Source: Spirulina sp034932185
GTDB lineage: Bacteria > Cyanobacteriota > Cyanobacteriia > Cyanobacteriales > Spirulinaceae
NCBI RefSeq assembly: GCF_034932185.1
Contig: NZ_JAYGHW010000092.1
Location: forward strand, 51,500 to 115,499
Length of the DNA: 64,000 nt
Reading direction: 5' to 3'
Shown: one piece after another, positions 16,954 through 25,802 of the stretch
Layout: each line of letters opens with the position of its first letter
Numbering within the stretch: the first letter of the stretch is position 1
Made by a program: the position numbers and the translations under genes
The notes under the pieces: generated by a model
The model's input: the letters and a program-made list of their open reading frames with translations, nothing else
Told to the model about the DNA's origin: nothing
The model's database searches: none

Positions 16954-18492
16954 TTATTGGGCAGCATGGGAACGTTTGCGGGATGACCAATTCCCGGATT
17001 TATTGGGGGTGCTGCTGCGATCGCCCCGATCCGGACGCTCACTGCGCTCACTGCGCTCACTGCGATCATCATAGGTGCGACGGCTGCGGCCTTTAGAGCC
17101 ACCACCACCAGCACCACCACCACCACCACCATTGCCGCCCCGTTTAACGGGTTTTTGCACATCGCTATCGCTAGGCACATCCCAATCAGTTTTCATCCAT
17201 GCCGGGCAAGATTGGTCATAGACCATTTGCAAAGCAGCGGCGGCGATCGCCTGGGGATCATATTCCGCACTCATTTCCTTCACCGTCGAGAGGAAAGAAG
17301 CCATCCGCTCACCCATCAGGGCTTCTTGGAGTTGGGTTTTCAGTTTTTCGAGGCGACGAGCTTCGACGGTGGCACGGGTGGGAATTTGCGAGGTTTCCAA
17401 CCGTTGCCCTAAGCGCCGTTCAATGCGGTAGAGCAAATGGCGATCCATGGGTTGAATCAGCGAAATCGCTTTCCCGGTTTTGCCAGCCCGGCCCGTGCGG
17501 CCAATGCGGTGAATATAGGTTTCCGCACTGTCGGGCAGGTCGAAGTTAATCACATGGCTGAGGTCTTCCACATCCAAGCCCCGTGCGGCGATATCCGTCG
17601 CCACCACCAACTGCACTTGGCCATTGCGGAACCGTTGCACCAACCGTTCCCGTTGGGTTTGGTTGAGGTCGCCATGGTATTCATCCACCGTCAGGCCACT
17701 GCCTTGGAGCTTACTGGTAATTTCCGCCGCTGCTCGCTTCGTGCGCACAAAAATAATCCCCCGTTCCGGTTCTTCCATTTCGAGGATCGGTTGCAGGGCT
17801 TTGATTTTTGTCCAACTGCGGGGAATGGCATAGAGGCGCTGTTCAATGCGCGGCGGAGCCGCATCATCATATTTAACAGACACCGTAGCGGGGGACTTGA
17901 GGAATTTTTTCACCAAGTCTTGAATGGCACGGGGCATGGTAGCCGAGAAACAAGCGGTTTTGCGGGTTTCGGGCGTTTTTTGCATGATTTTGATGACATC
18001 ATCGATGAAGCCCATACTGAGCATTTCATCGGCTTCGTCTAGGACAACCCACTGCACCGTGTCCAATTGCAGATCTTTGCGATCCAACAGGTCAATGACC
18101 CGACCCGGTGTGCCGACCACAATCTGCGCCCCCCGTTTGAGGCTGCGAATTTGTCGCTCAATGGATTGACCCCCGCAGACGGTGAGAACTTGAATCCGTC
18201 GGTTCGCTGCAAAGTCGCTGATCGACTGCGTGACCTGTTGGGCCAGTTCCCGCGTTGGGGTCAAAATCAAGGCTTGGACTGTCCCCTGTTGAGGATCAAT
18301 GTGTTCGAGCACGGGCAGGGAATAGGCGGCAGTTTTGCCGGTTCCCGTTTGAGACTGACCGACCACATCCCGACCCGCGAGGATTTGAGGGATGGCTTGC
18401 ACTTGAATGTCAGTGGGGGTTTCAAACCCGATTTGGGACAGTTGCTCAACGCATTGCTCTGACAGTCCAAGGCTTGCAAAAGAAATTGTCAT
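16954..18492 (-). CDS. crhR: DEAD-box RNA helicase, CrhR type
   Basis: A 512-residue ATP-dependent RNA helicase. The motifs are complete: Q-motif region (FETPTDIQVQAIP), Walker A QTGTGKT, PTRELA, TPGR, DEAD, SAT, and HRIGRTGRAG in the second RecA domain. The C terminus has a glycine-rich stretch and a charged RSERSERSERPDR repeat tail, likely an extra RNA-binding arm. Architecture matches Synechocystis CrhR, a redox- and cold-regulated helicase that remodels structured mRNA. The leader before the start is about 130 nt and has no obvious regulatory element. It lies downstream of rimO on the same strand. Confidence 0.92.
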   Translation of the reverse strand: MTISFASLGLSEQCVEQLSQIGFETPTDIQVQAIPQILAGRDVVGQSQTGTGKTAAYSLPVLEHIDPQQGTVQALILTPTRELAQQVTQSISDFAANRRIQVLTVCGGQSIERQIRSLKRGAQIVVGTPGRVIDLLDRKDLQLDTVQWVVLDEADEMLSMGFIDDVIKIMQKTPETRKTACFSATMPRAIQDLVKKFLKSPATVSVKYDDAAPPRIEQRLYAIPRSWTKIKALQPILEMEEPERGIIFVRTKRAAAEITSKLQGSGLTVDEYHGDLNQTQRERLVQRFRNGQVQLVVATDIAARGLDVEDLSHVINFDLPDSAETYIHRIGRTGRAGKTGKAISLIQPMDRHLLYRIERRLGQRLETSQIPTRATVEARRLEKLKTQLQEALMGERMASFLSTVKEMSAEYDPQAIAAAALQMVYDQSCPAWMKTDWDVPSDSDVQKPVKRGGNGGGGGGAGGGGSKGRSRRTYDDRSERSERSERPDRGDRSSTPNKSGNWSSRKRSHAAQ

Positions 18493-18625
18493 GAGTATTT
18501 GTACTTTGGTTTTCGTTTAGTTTAAGAAACTTAACCTGATTTGGGAATGGGTTATGGTCAGCAATTCCTAACGCCAATCTCGTTCAGGTTCAGGCGGGTT
18601 GCGACGGCGCAACCGGGTTTAAGGG

Positions 18626-19939
18626 TTAACGGGCGATCCCGTGGAGATCGTAGATATCGGCATCGGTGATCTCGACGGGGGTGATTTGCCCCAGTTGCGC
18701 CTCGCCAGTGACATAGACGATGCCATCCACTTCGGGGGCAAAGCGGGGCGATCGCCCCACATAGGTTCCCGTCCCCGGATGTTCCTGCTCAATCAACACC
18801 GGCACGGTTTTGCCGATTTCTGCCCGGTTTTTGGCTTCGGCAATGGGTTGTTGCAGGGTCATGAGGCGATCGCGCCGCTCATCCATCACATCTTGGGGAA
18901 TTTGATCCGGCAGATCATAGGCGGGGGTTCCCTCTTCCGGGGAAAAGGTAAACACCCCCACATGATCAAACTCGTGCCGCTGGACAAATTCACAGAGATG
19001 CTCAAAATGCGCCGCTGTTTCCCCCGGAAACCCGACGATAAACGTCGTGCGCGTCACCGCATCGGGAAGATCGCCCTTAATTTGGGTCATGATTTGATCA
19101 TTAATCCGCCCCTGCCAAGGGCGACGCATCGCCCGCAACACATCCGGATGGGAATGTTGCAAGGGCAGATCCAAATAGGGCAGAACATTGGGGGTTTCTT
19201 GAATGGCAGCAATCACCTCCGGCGTGAGGCCGGTGGGATAGGCATAATGCATCCGAATCCAAGGCACATCAACAGTCCCCAAGGCCCGCAGTAATTCTGC
19301 TAGCTTGGGCGTGCCATAGCGATCGCTACCATAATTGGTGGTGATTTGAGAAATAAGGATTAACTCCTGTACGCCTTGATCCGCGAGGCTTTGAGCCTCA
19401 GTGACAATTGATTCAATCGAGCGAGATCGCTGGTTGCCGCGCAGGTGGGGAATAATACAAAACGCGCAGCGGTAATCACACCCTTCGGCAACCCGCAGAT
19501 AAGCGACTCCTTCGGTCGTTGTCCGGTAGCGGGGCGTGGTTTCGTCGGCAATATAGGTGGGTTCAGCGGAAACTTCCGTTACCCGTTCCCCTTGCTCGAC
19601 ACGCTCAATAACATCAACTATCTTATGGTAGTCTGCACTGCCCACAACTGCAACTGCTTCCGGTAATTCTGCTAACAGTTCCGTTTGAAAGTGTTGGGCC
19701 ATGCAGCCGGTGATCACAATTTTTTTATCGGCTTCCGCCAATTCGACAAGGGTGCGGACGGATTCTTCCCGGGCCGCCTGGATGAAGCTACAGGTATTGA
19801 CAATCACATAATCTGCGCCTTCTTCATCGGCACCAATGCCGTAGCCCGACTGGGCGAGAAGGCCGAGCATATGCTCGGAGTCGATGCGGTTTTTTTCGCA
19901 ACCGAGGTGGGAAATGGCGATGGTTGGCTTTTGGCCCAT
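18626..19939 (-). CDS. rimO: Ribosomal protein S12 methylthiotransferase RimO
   Basis: A 437-residue radical SAM enzyme that adds a methylthio group to the conserved aspartate of ribosomal protein S12. The UPF0004 domain carries the three N-terminal cluster cysteines (HLGCEKN, NTCSF, TGCMAQ). The radical SAM motif is EGCDYRCAFC, and a C-terminal TRAM domain follows. The HLGCEKNRIDSE start is typical of RimO rather than MiaB. Just after the gene, at about 18599-18615, GGTTGCG/CGCAACC can form a hairpin, without a T run. Confidence 0.95.
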   Translation of the reverse strand: MGQKPTIAISHLGCEKNRIDSEHMLGLLAQSGYGIGADEEGADYVIVNTCSFIQAAREESVRTLVELAEADKKIVITGCMAQHFQTELLAELPEAVAVVGSADYHKIVDVIERVEQGERVTEVSAEPTYIADETTPRYRTTTEGVAYLRVAEGCDYRCAFCIIPHLRGNQRSRSIESIVTEAQSLADQGVQELILISQITTNYGSDRYGTPKLAELLRALGTVDVPWIRMHYAYPTGLTPEVIAAIQETPNVLPYLDLPLQHSHPDVLRAMRRPWQGRINDQIMTQIKGDLPDAVTRTTFIVGFPGETAAHFEHLCEFVQRHEFDHVGVFTFSPEEGTPAYDLPDQIPQDVMDERRDRLMTLQQPIAEAKNRAEIGKTVPVLIEQEHPGTGTYVGRSPRFAPEVDGIVYVTGEAQLGQITPVEITDADIYDLHGIAR

Positions 19940-20098
19940 GGTGGATTGTGGAGGCGGGGTGAAAGGTTTTGGTGGACTGTACCATTGCCAGCTTAGAATA
20001 TTTTGGGGAGGGTTTGTCGAGTGGCGATCGCCCCCCGGCTCGATCCATTATCGGGATTGGCGGAACCGGACCAGTTAGCGGCGAGTGACAAAACGGAC

Positions 20099-20944
20099 GT
20101 GGATTTAAAACAAATTTTTTCAACCCCCCACCCGATTATTGGTGTTGTCCATCTACTTCCTCTGCCCAGTTCGCCTCGGTGGCAGGGCAATTTAAAAGCG
20201 GTCATTGCCAGGGCGGAACAGGAGGCGACGGCCTTAGCGGCAGGGGGTGTGGATGGCATTATTGTCGAAAATTTCTTCGATGCCCCCTTTGCCAAGGATC
20301 ACGTCGATCCGGCGGTGGTGAGTGCGATGACGTTGGTGGTGCAGCAAATTCAAAATTTGGTGATGCTGCCGGTGGGGATCAATGTGCTGCGCAATGATGG
20401 CCGCAGCGGCATGGCGATCGCCTCCGTTTGTCAATGCCCCTTTATTCGCGTCAATGTCCTCACGGGGGTAATGGCGACGGATCAGGGCTTGATTGAAGGC
20501 AATGCCCATGATCTGCTGCGCTATCGACGGGAATTGGGGGCGGATGTGGCCATTTTTGCCGATGTGTTGGTGAAGCACGCCCGGCCTTTGGGTACGCCCA
20601 ATTTAACCACGGCGGTACAGGATACCATCGAGCGGGGGTTAGCGGATGCGGTGATCCTTTCCGGTTGGGCTACGGGTAGCCCGCCTAATTTGGAAGATTT
20701 AGAATTGGCGGTGAATGCGGCTAAAGGTACGCCGGTTTTAATTGGTAGCGGCGCAGATTGGGACAATATCGGCACATTAATGCAAGCCGCTAACGGCGTG
20801 ATTGTGGCCAGTTCCCTCAAACGCCACGGCAAAATCACCGAACCCATTGATCCCATTCGGGTTCAGGGCTTTGTGGAAGCGGCAAGGGAAGGCGCGGCGA
20901 TAGGGGCGATCGCCCCCCCTCCAGCGGTAAAAATTGCCCCCTAG
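20099..20944 (+). CDS. btpA: BtpA family photosystem I biogenesis protein
   Basis: A 281-residue TIM-barrel-like BtpA protein, a peripheral thylakoid protein needed in cyanobacteria to stabilise photosystem I reaction-centre proteins. Typical blocks are PIIGVVHLLPLPSSPRW, GGVDGIIVENFFDAPF and PVGINVLRNDG. A GTG at 20099 (VDLKQIF) is preferred as the start because homologues begin at this point. Open sequence continues upstream to a TTG at 20003, which would add 32 residues of poor conservation. There is no strong ribosome binding site at either start. It is divergent from rimO. Confidence 0.88.
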   Translation: MDLKQIFSTPHPIIGVVHLLPLPSSPRWQGNLKAVIARAEQEATALAAGGVDGIIVENFFDAPFAKDHVDPAVVSAMTLVVQQIQNLVMLPVGINVLRNDGRSGMAIASVCQCPFIRVNVLTGVMATDQGLIEGNAHDLLRYRRELGADVAIFADVLVKHARPLGTPNLTTAVQDTIERGLADAVILSGWATGSPPNLEDLELAVNAAKGTPVLIGSGADWDNIGTLMQAANGVIVASSLKRHGKITEPIDPIRVQGFVEAAREGAAIGAIAPPPAVKIAP

Positions 20945-21012
20945 CTCTCCCCAACCTTGAAGGCCATCCCCCATAATGGGATCGTAAATTTTCCGCAGGA
21001 TTTCCAGATCTG

Positions 21013-21963
21013 ATGGCAGAACCTTGGCTTTATCGTTGGTCTCGCCCCTTAATGGGGGCGATCGCCCTCTTGGGCCTACTCCTTACGGCCTATCTCACCT
21101 GGGCAGAACTCACCGGGCAAACCCTGATCTGCCCCATCACCGCCAACGGTAGCGATTGTAACGATGTCCTCAACAGCGTTTACGGTCGGGTGTGGGGGGT
21201 TCCGATTTCTGCCTTTGGTGCGGGGGCCTATGGGGCGATCGCCTTCGCGGCCTTGGTTCCCCTGGCGATCTCAGGGCCACGCCGTCAGATCGATGCCCTC
21301 ACTTGGCCGGTGTTGTTGGTGGGATCCCTGATCATGGCCACCTTCAGCGGCTATCTCATGGCCATCCTCGCCTTTGAACTCCACAGCTTTTGCCCCTACT
21401 GCCTGGCTTCTGCCCTCTTCGCCTTCACGCTATTAGGTTTGAGCCTTTTCGGCCATCCCTGGCCTGATCTGGGGCAACTATTGGCCACTGGGGGGATCGT
21501 CGTTGTTTTAACCTTGGTGCTTACCCTAGGGATTTATAGCCAAGCCAGCCCGCCCCTAATGGCGATGGGCGATCGCCAACCCATCCCCACCCTCAACAGC
21601 CGTCCCGAACCCGGCAAAGGCTGGCCCATCAGCACCCGCTCCGGCCCCGCCGAACTGGCCCTAGCGGCACATCTCCAAAACATTGGCGCAAAAATGTACG
21701 GGGCCTTTTGGTGTCCCCACTGCGGCGAGCAAAAACTCTTATTTGGTCAGTCTGCCTTCGCCCAAATCCACTACATCGAATGCGCCCAAGGCGGCCACAA
21801 CGCCCAACCCGACCGCTGCCGAGCCGCCGGTCTCGAAGCCTACCCCTCCTGGGAAATCAACGGCCAAATCCACACCGGCCTCCACAGCCTCGACGACCTC
21901 GCCCAACTCTCCGGCTACACCGGCCCCGCCAACTTCCGTTACTTCCACCCCAACCTCAACTAA
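21013..21963 (+). CDS. VKOR-thioredoxin fusion, copy 1
   Basis: A 316-residue membrane oxidoreductase. Residues about 1-175 form a vitamin K epoxide reductase domain with membrane helices, the loop cysteines in LICPITANGSDC, and the quinone-site pair FCPYC. A thioredoxin-like domain faces the lumen or periplasm and has the active site WCPHC. Such fusions form disulfides in exported proteins and pass electrons to quinone; in cyanobacteria they are linked to photosystem assembly. It is followed 32 bp later by a second, related copy. A Shine-Dalgarno-like GCAGGA is 14 bases before the ATG. Confidence 0.9.
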   Translation: MAEPWLYRWSRPLMGAIALLGLLLTAYLTWAELTGQTLICPITANGSDCNDVLNSVYGRVWGVPISAFGAGAYGAIAFAALVPLAISGPRRQIDALTWPVLLVGSLIMATFSGYLMAILAFELHSFCPYCLASALFAFTLLGLSLFGHPWPDLGQLLATGGIVVVLTLVLTLGIYSQASPPLMAMGDRQPIPTLNSRPEPGKGWPISTRSGPAELALAAHLQNIGAKMYGAFWCPHCGEQKLLFGQSAFAQIHYIECAQGGHNAQPDRCRAAGLEAYPSWEINGQIHTGLHSLDDLAQLSGYTGPANFRYFHPNLN

Positions 21964-21991
21964 CTTCCCACTTCCTACTTCCCACTTCCTA
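21964..21991. repeat. Heptad tandem repeat CTTCCCA/CTTCCTA
   Basis: Four 7-bp units alternate CTTCCCA and CTTCCTA between the two VKOR genes. This is the short tandemly repeated (STRR) type common in cyanobacteria. Related tracts lie at about 29315 and 41084. Confidence 0.8.
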
Positions 21992-21995
21992 CCCC

Positions 21996-22973
21996 ATGCC
22001 ACGCAAACGCTCCACCCCCTGGATTCATCAATGGTCACGGTTCATCATCGGGGCGATCGCCACCGTGGGCTTGACCCTCACCAGCTACCTCACAATCACC
22101 AAACTCACCGGCACTGAAGTCGCCTGTTCCGCCGCCGACTTTGCTGCCGGGGCCAGTGGTTGCGGGAGTGTCCTTGATAGCCCCTATGCGATCGTCTTTG
22201 GCCTGCCCCTCTCCCTCTTTGGCGCTTTAGCCTATCTCTCCATGGGTACAGCCGCCCTCGTTCCCTACGCCGTCAATGGCGATCAAAATGTAAAATTCCG
22301 CAAAAGCTTAGAAACTTGGACTTGGCTGTTTCTGCTGGTGGGGGCTACCTCCATGGCGGTGTTTAGCAGTTACCTGATGTATCTCCTCGCTGCCAAACTG
22401 CAAACCACCTGCTACTACTGCATCGGTTCGGCCCTCTTCTCCTTTAGCCTCTTTGGGTTAAGCCTGTTTGGCCACGACTGGGAGGATGTGGGGCAGTTAC
22501 TCATGACTGGGGTGATTGCTGCCCTGATCACGATTATTGCCACCTTGGCGATCTATGCTCCCCTCAATAACCCCGCTACTGCCAATGGCCAAGAACTCCT
22601 CCCCACCGTTACAGAAAGCCCAGTACCGGGGATCGGTTGGGAAATTAACACCACCTCCTCCACCTCAGAGATTGAACTGGCCAAACACCTCACCGAGGTA
22701 GGCGCAGTCATGTATGCCGCCTATTGGTGTCCCTTCTGTCATCAGCAAAAACTGCTCTTTGGCAAGGAAGCTGTGGCAGAACTCACCTATGTGGAATGTG
22801 CGGAAGATGCCATTAAAAATCCGCAACCGGCTAAATGTGCGGCGGCGGGGGTGGATTCCTACCCGGCTTGGCAAATTGATGGGCAACTACTGAAAGGGCG
22901 GGTCTCTTTGGAAGAGTTAGCTGCAATTACGGGCTATGAAGGCCCCCAAAACTTTAAATATCAGGTTCCTTAA
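21996..22973 (+). CDS. VKOR-thioredoxin fusion, copy 2
   Basis: A 325-residue protein with the same architecture as copy 1: loop cysteines in VACSAADFAAGASGC, the membrane pair TCYYC and the thioredoxin-like site WCPFC. All redox cysteines are kept, so both copies should be active. Similarity runs the full length (for example SLFGH, SAxFxFxLxGLSLFGH and GYxGPxNFxY near the end), pointing to a tandem duplication followed by divergence. The ATG at 21996 is preferred; the open frame upstream overlaps copy 1 and is proline/arginine-rich out-of-frame sequence. Confidence 0.9.
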   Translation: MPRKRSTPWIHQWSRFIIGAIATVGLTLTSYLTITKLTGTEVACSAADFAAGASGCGSVLDSPYAIVFGLPLSLFGALAYLSMGTAALVPYAVNGDQNVKFRKSLETWTWLFLLVGATSMAVFSSYLMYLLAAKLQTTCYYCIGSALFSFSLFGLSLFGHDWEDVGQLLMTGVIAALITIIATLAIYAPLNNPATANGQELLPTVTESPVPGIGWEINTTSSTSEIELAKHLTEVGAVMYAAYWCPFCHQQKLLFGKEAVAELTYVECAEDAIKNPQPAKCAAAGVDSYPAWQIDGQLLKGRVSLEELAAITGYEGPQNFKYQVP

Positions 22974-23026
22974 CCGCCGTTGGTGCATTGCCTCGTTGTT
23001 TGGAATCCGTCTCCTCGGTCATTACT

Positions 23027-25189
23027 ATGCTCCATCGTTTCCGCTGGTTGCCTCGGCGGCTACTGCGCCACAAGAGTATTCTCCTCACCATGGGTGGGGT
23101 GACATTGGCTATTTTGGCGGCGCGAGGCTTGGGGTTGTTGCAAACTTGGGAATGGGCGGCTTGGGATTATTTGGTGCGATCGCGCCCCCTCGAAAGTCCA
23201 GAGGAGCGCATTTTAGTCGTTGCAGTTACGGAGCAGGACATTCAAACCTGGGGCTATCCCCTCACGGATCAGGTAGTGGCTGAACTGTTGGAAACCCTAG
23301 ATCAGGGCCAGCCGAGGGTGATTGGCCTTGATATCTATCGCAATAGCCCCAGGGAACCGGGAACCGCCCAACTCCGGCAGGTGATTCAAGACCTCCCTAA
23401 TGTGGTGGTGATTGAGCAGTTGGAGGACAAGAAAACTATTGGCTTGGCTCCCCCAGAGGGGACTCCCCCAGAGCAAATTGGCTTTAACAATGTGGTTCAT
23501 GATGCCGATGGTGTGCTCCGTCGTAGCCTCCTGTTTGCCCATATTGACGGTCAACGCAAAACCAGTTTTGCCCTCCAGGTGGCAAGGCGTTACCTCAAGG
23601 CTGAAGGCATCATGCTGGAAGCAGCAGCGATCAATCCCAAGTTTGCCCAGGTGGGAACGCAGGTTCTTTTCCCCTTTCATCGCAATCTCGGCCCCTATGC
23701 CTATGCCGATGACCAGGGCTATCAAGTTTTGGTGAATTATCGCGATCATGATCTCTTTGAGAAAGTGTCCATGGGGGAAATTTTGGCGGGGCGGGTGTCG
23801 CCGGAACAATGGCGCGATCGCATTATCCTGATCGGCTACACCGCCGAAAGCGTCAAGGATTACTTTTCTTCCCCCTATAGTGCCAAACTCCTCCAAGCAC
23901 CACTCCAGTTTTCCGGGGTGGAATTCCATGCCAACTTTATTAGCCAGATCCTCAGTGCCGGTCTTGATAATCGGCAGTTGATCCGGTTTTGGTGGCCTTG
24001 GGTGGAAGGGGTGTGGATTTTGCTGTGGGCAGGTATGGGGGCAATGATTGTGGAGCGGGTGCGATCCGCGCCAGCGTACCTATCGCCCCTACGCTATTCA
24101 GCGCTACTCCTTGGCTCTGTGGTTTTGCTCGGCTTGGCTGCTTACGGGGCCTTGCTTTGGGGTTGGTGGATTCCCCTCGTTCCCCCGGTGTTAGCCCTGG
24201 GCCTTGCAGCGGTGATCCTCACCAGTTACCTCGCCTACCAAGAGGAAGAACTGAAGCGATCGACAGAATTTTTCCGCTCGATTATCGACAACATCCCCGA
24301 TCCGATTTTTGTTAAAGATCCCCAACACCGTTGGATGGTGTTTAATCAGGCCTTTTGCCAATTTAGTGGCTATCGCCCGGAGCAAATTCTCGGCAAAACC
24401 AATCAAGAGATCTTTGGTGTCACTGAAGCGGCTTGGTTTGATCAGCAGGAGAAATTGGTCTTTCAATCCCGCCAGCCCCAAGAAAATGAAGAACCCTACA
24501 CCCACACCAGCGGCACAAAATACTTGAGTGCGACAAAGCGATCGCTCCATCAAGATGCCGCTGGCAACCGCTTCCTCGTTGGCGTAATCCACGACATCAC
24601 CGAACGCAAACGGGTAGAAGAAGAACTGCGCCGCACCACCGCCGAACTCACCCGCTCCAACAGCGAACTCCAAGCCACCCAAGACCGCCTCCACCGCCTC
24701 GCCTATTCCGACTCCCTCACCGGCCTTGCCAACCGCAAAGCCTTCTTTGAAAGTTTCCAAGCCACCCTGAACTGGGCAAAGGAACAGCAAAAGTTAGTGG
24801 GATTGCTTTATCTCGATCTTGATGGTTTCAAAGGGATTAACGATTCCCTCGGCCACACCGTCGGGGATTTACTCCTGAAAGCAGTGGCCAAACGGATCAG
24901 CGATTGCCTGCGGGATAGCGACAGGGTGGCCCGGTTAGGGGGCGATGAATTTACGGTGATTCTGCCGGGGCTAAAACAAGCCCAGGATATCAATATTGTC
25001 AGCGAAAAAATCATCGCCACCCTCCGCGAACCCTATTGCCTAGAGGATCATCAGGTGATCGTCACCGTCAGTATTGGCAGCAGCCTCTATCCCCAGGATG
25101 GTGAAACCGAAGAAATTCTCATCAACAAAGCAGATCACGCCATGTACGCCGCCAAGCAACAGGGCCGCAACCAACACCAAAGGGCCTGA
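23027..25189 (+). CDS. CHASE2-PAS-GGDEF diguanylate cyclase
   Basis: A 720-residue membrane sensor that should make cyclic di-GMP. One N-terminal helix is followed by an extracytoplasmic CHASE2 domain (about 40-310), three membrane helices (about 320-405), a PAS domain starting IIDNIPDPIFVKD, a short coiled coil and a GGDEF domain. The catalytic motif GGDEF is intact, and the inhibitory-site motif RDSD lies five residues before it, so product inhibition is likely. The ATG at 23027 is chosen over a TTG at 22988 because membrane-helix spacing fits. It starts 53 nt after the second VKOR gene. Confidence 0.9.
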   Translation: MLHRFRWLPRRLLRHKSILLTMGGVTLAILAARGLGLLQTWEWAAWDYLVRSRPLESPEERILVVAVTEQDIQTWGYPLTDQVVAELLETLDQGQPRVIGLDIYRNSPREPGTAQLRQVIQDLPNVVVIEQLEDKKTIGLAPPEGTPPEQIGFNNVVHDADGVLRRSLLFAHIDGQRKTSFALQVARRYLKAEGIMLEAAAINPKFAQVGTQVLFPFHRNLGPYAYADDQGYQVLVNYRDHDLFEKVSMGEILAGRVSPEQWRDRIILIGYTAESVKDYFSSPYSAKLLQAPLQFSGVEFHANFISQILSAGLDNRQLIRFWWPWVEGVWILLWAGMGAMIVERVRSAPAYLSPLRYSALLLGSVVLLGLAAYGALLWGWWIPLVPPVLALGLAAVILTSYLAYQEEELKRSTEFFRSIIDNIPDPIFVKDPQHRWMVFNQAFCQFSGYRPEQILGKTNQEIFGVTEAAWFDQQEKLVFQSRQPQENEEPYTHTSGTKYLSATKRSLHQDAAGNRFLVGVIHDITERKRVEEELRRTTAELTRSNSELQATQDRLHRLAYSDSLTGLANRKAFFESFQATLNWAKEQQKLVGLLYLDLDGFKGINDSLGHTVGDLLLKAVAKRISDCLRDSDRVARLGGDEFTVILPGLKQAQDINIVSEKIIATLREPYCLEDHQVIVTVSIGSSLYPQDGETEEILINKADHAMYAAKQQGRNQHQRA

Positions 25190-25424
25190 TCCAAATTCTG
25201 CTGGTATTGCAAAGTTTTGTAAAGACGTTAAGATATCCCTATGGGATCCGGAGCATCCCTCTTATCGGTCTGTATAGGGTTTAAGTGCGTTGGGTGTTTA
25301 GCGAATCTTGGGGAGACCAGCCAATTCGTTCAAGATTTCTTAATGATTGCCCTTTGCATTTTCAACATCCGTGAATATACTTAAGTTGTAATTGTTGCCG
25401 ACAAAGCTCATCTGGGTTAAAGCC

Positions 25425-25649
25425 ATGTTTACTCTCATTCGCACAACTGCTGTTGTTGGATTGATTGGACTACAGTCCATGGTCGGATCCTGGTCAGCAT
25501 CAGCGACGGACTATCGTCTTACCCCCTCTGGGGAGACTGTCACCCTCCTCACAACAGCAGTTCATCCGCTCACCCCCATCAGTCAAAAGGAATTTGAACC
25601 CGAAGATAACGGCAGTCCTGATCGAACCTCTGGGGCTGGCGGTCATTAA
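25425..25649 (+). CDS. Small secreted protein, unknown function
   Basis: A 74-residue protein. A hydrophobic N-terminal segment (TTAVVGLIGLQSMVGSW) and a likely signal-peptidase site after SASA predict export, leaving a mature peptide of about 45 residues. The C terminus, DNGSPDRTSGAGGH, resembles a short motif (DNGxPDxTxGxG) that I recall at the ends of other small cyanobacterial exported proteins; that likeness is from memory. It sits between two cyclic-di-GMP genes. No function can be assigned. Confidence 0.55.
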   Translation: MFTLIRTTAVVGLIGLQSMVGSWSASATDYRLTPSGETVTLLTTAVHPLTPISQKEFEPEDNGSPDRTSGAGGH

Positions 25650-25802
25650 TAATTTCTGATGCGAGTGAAATAAATTTGGTGTTGCCATCTAGAATTAGGT
25701 TAGCTGTGATCGCGTCTTGGGATTGCCTGTGAAGCTCAGAGCCGTAAATAAACGAACACCTTTCCAAAACCCAGTTTGGAATTTATTTTTGTAGATTTCT
25801 AG

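Noticed and set aside
17437..18042. 201-codon plus-strand frame opposite the RNA helicase gene
   Set aside because: It is fully antisense to conserved helicase motifs and matches no family.
21708..21995. Long N-terminal extension of the second VKOR protein
   Set aside because: The extra 96 residues overlap the first VKOR gene in another frame and are Pro/Arg-rich; a start at 21996 gives the normal membrane helix start.
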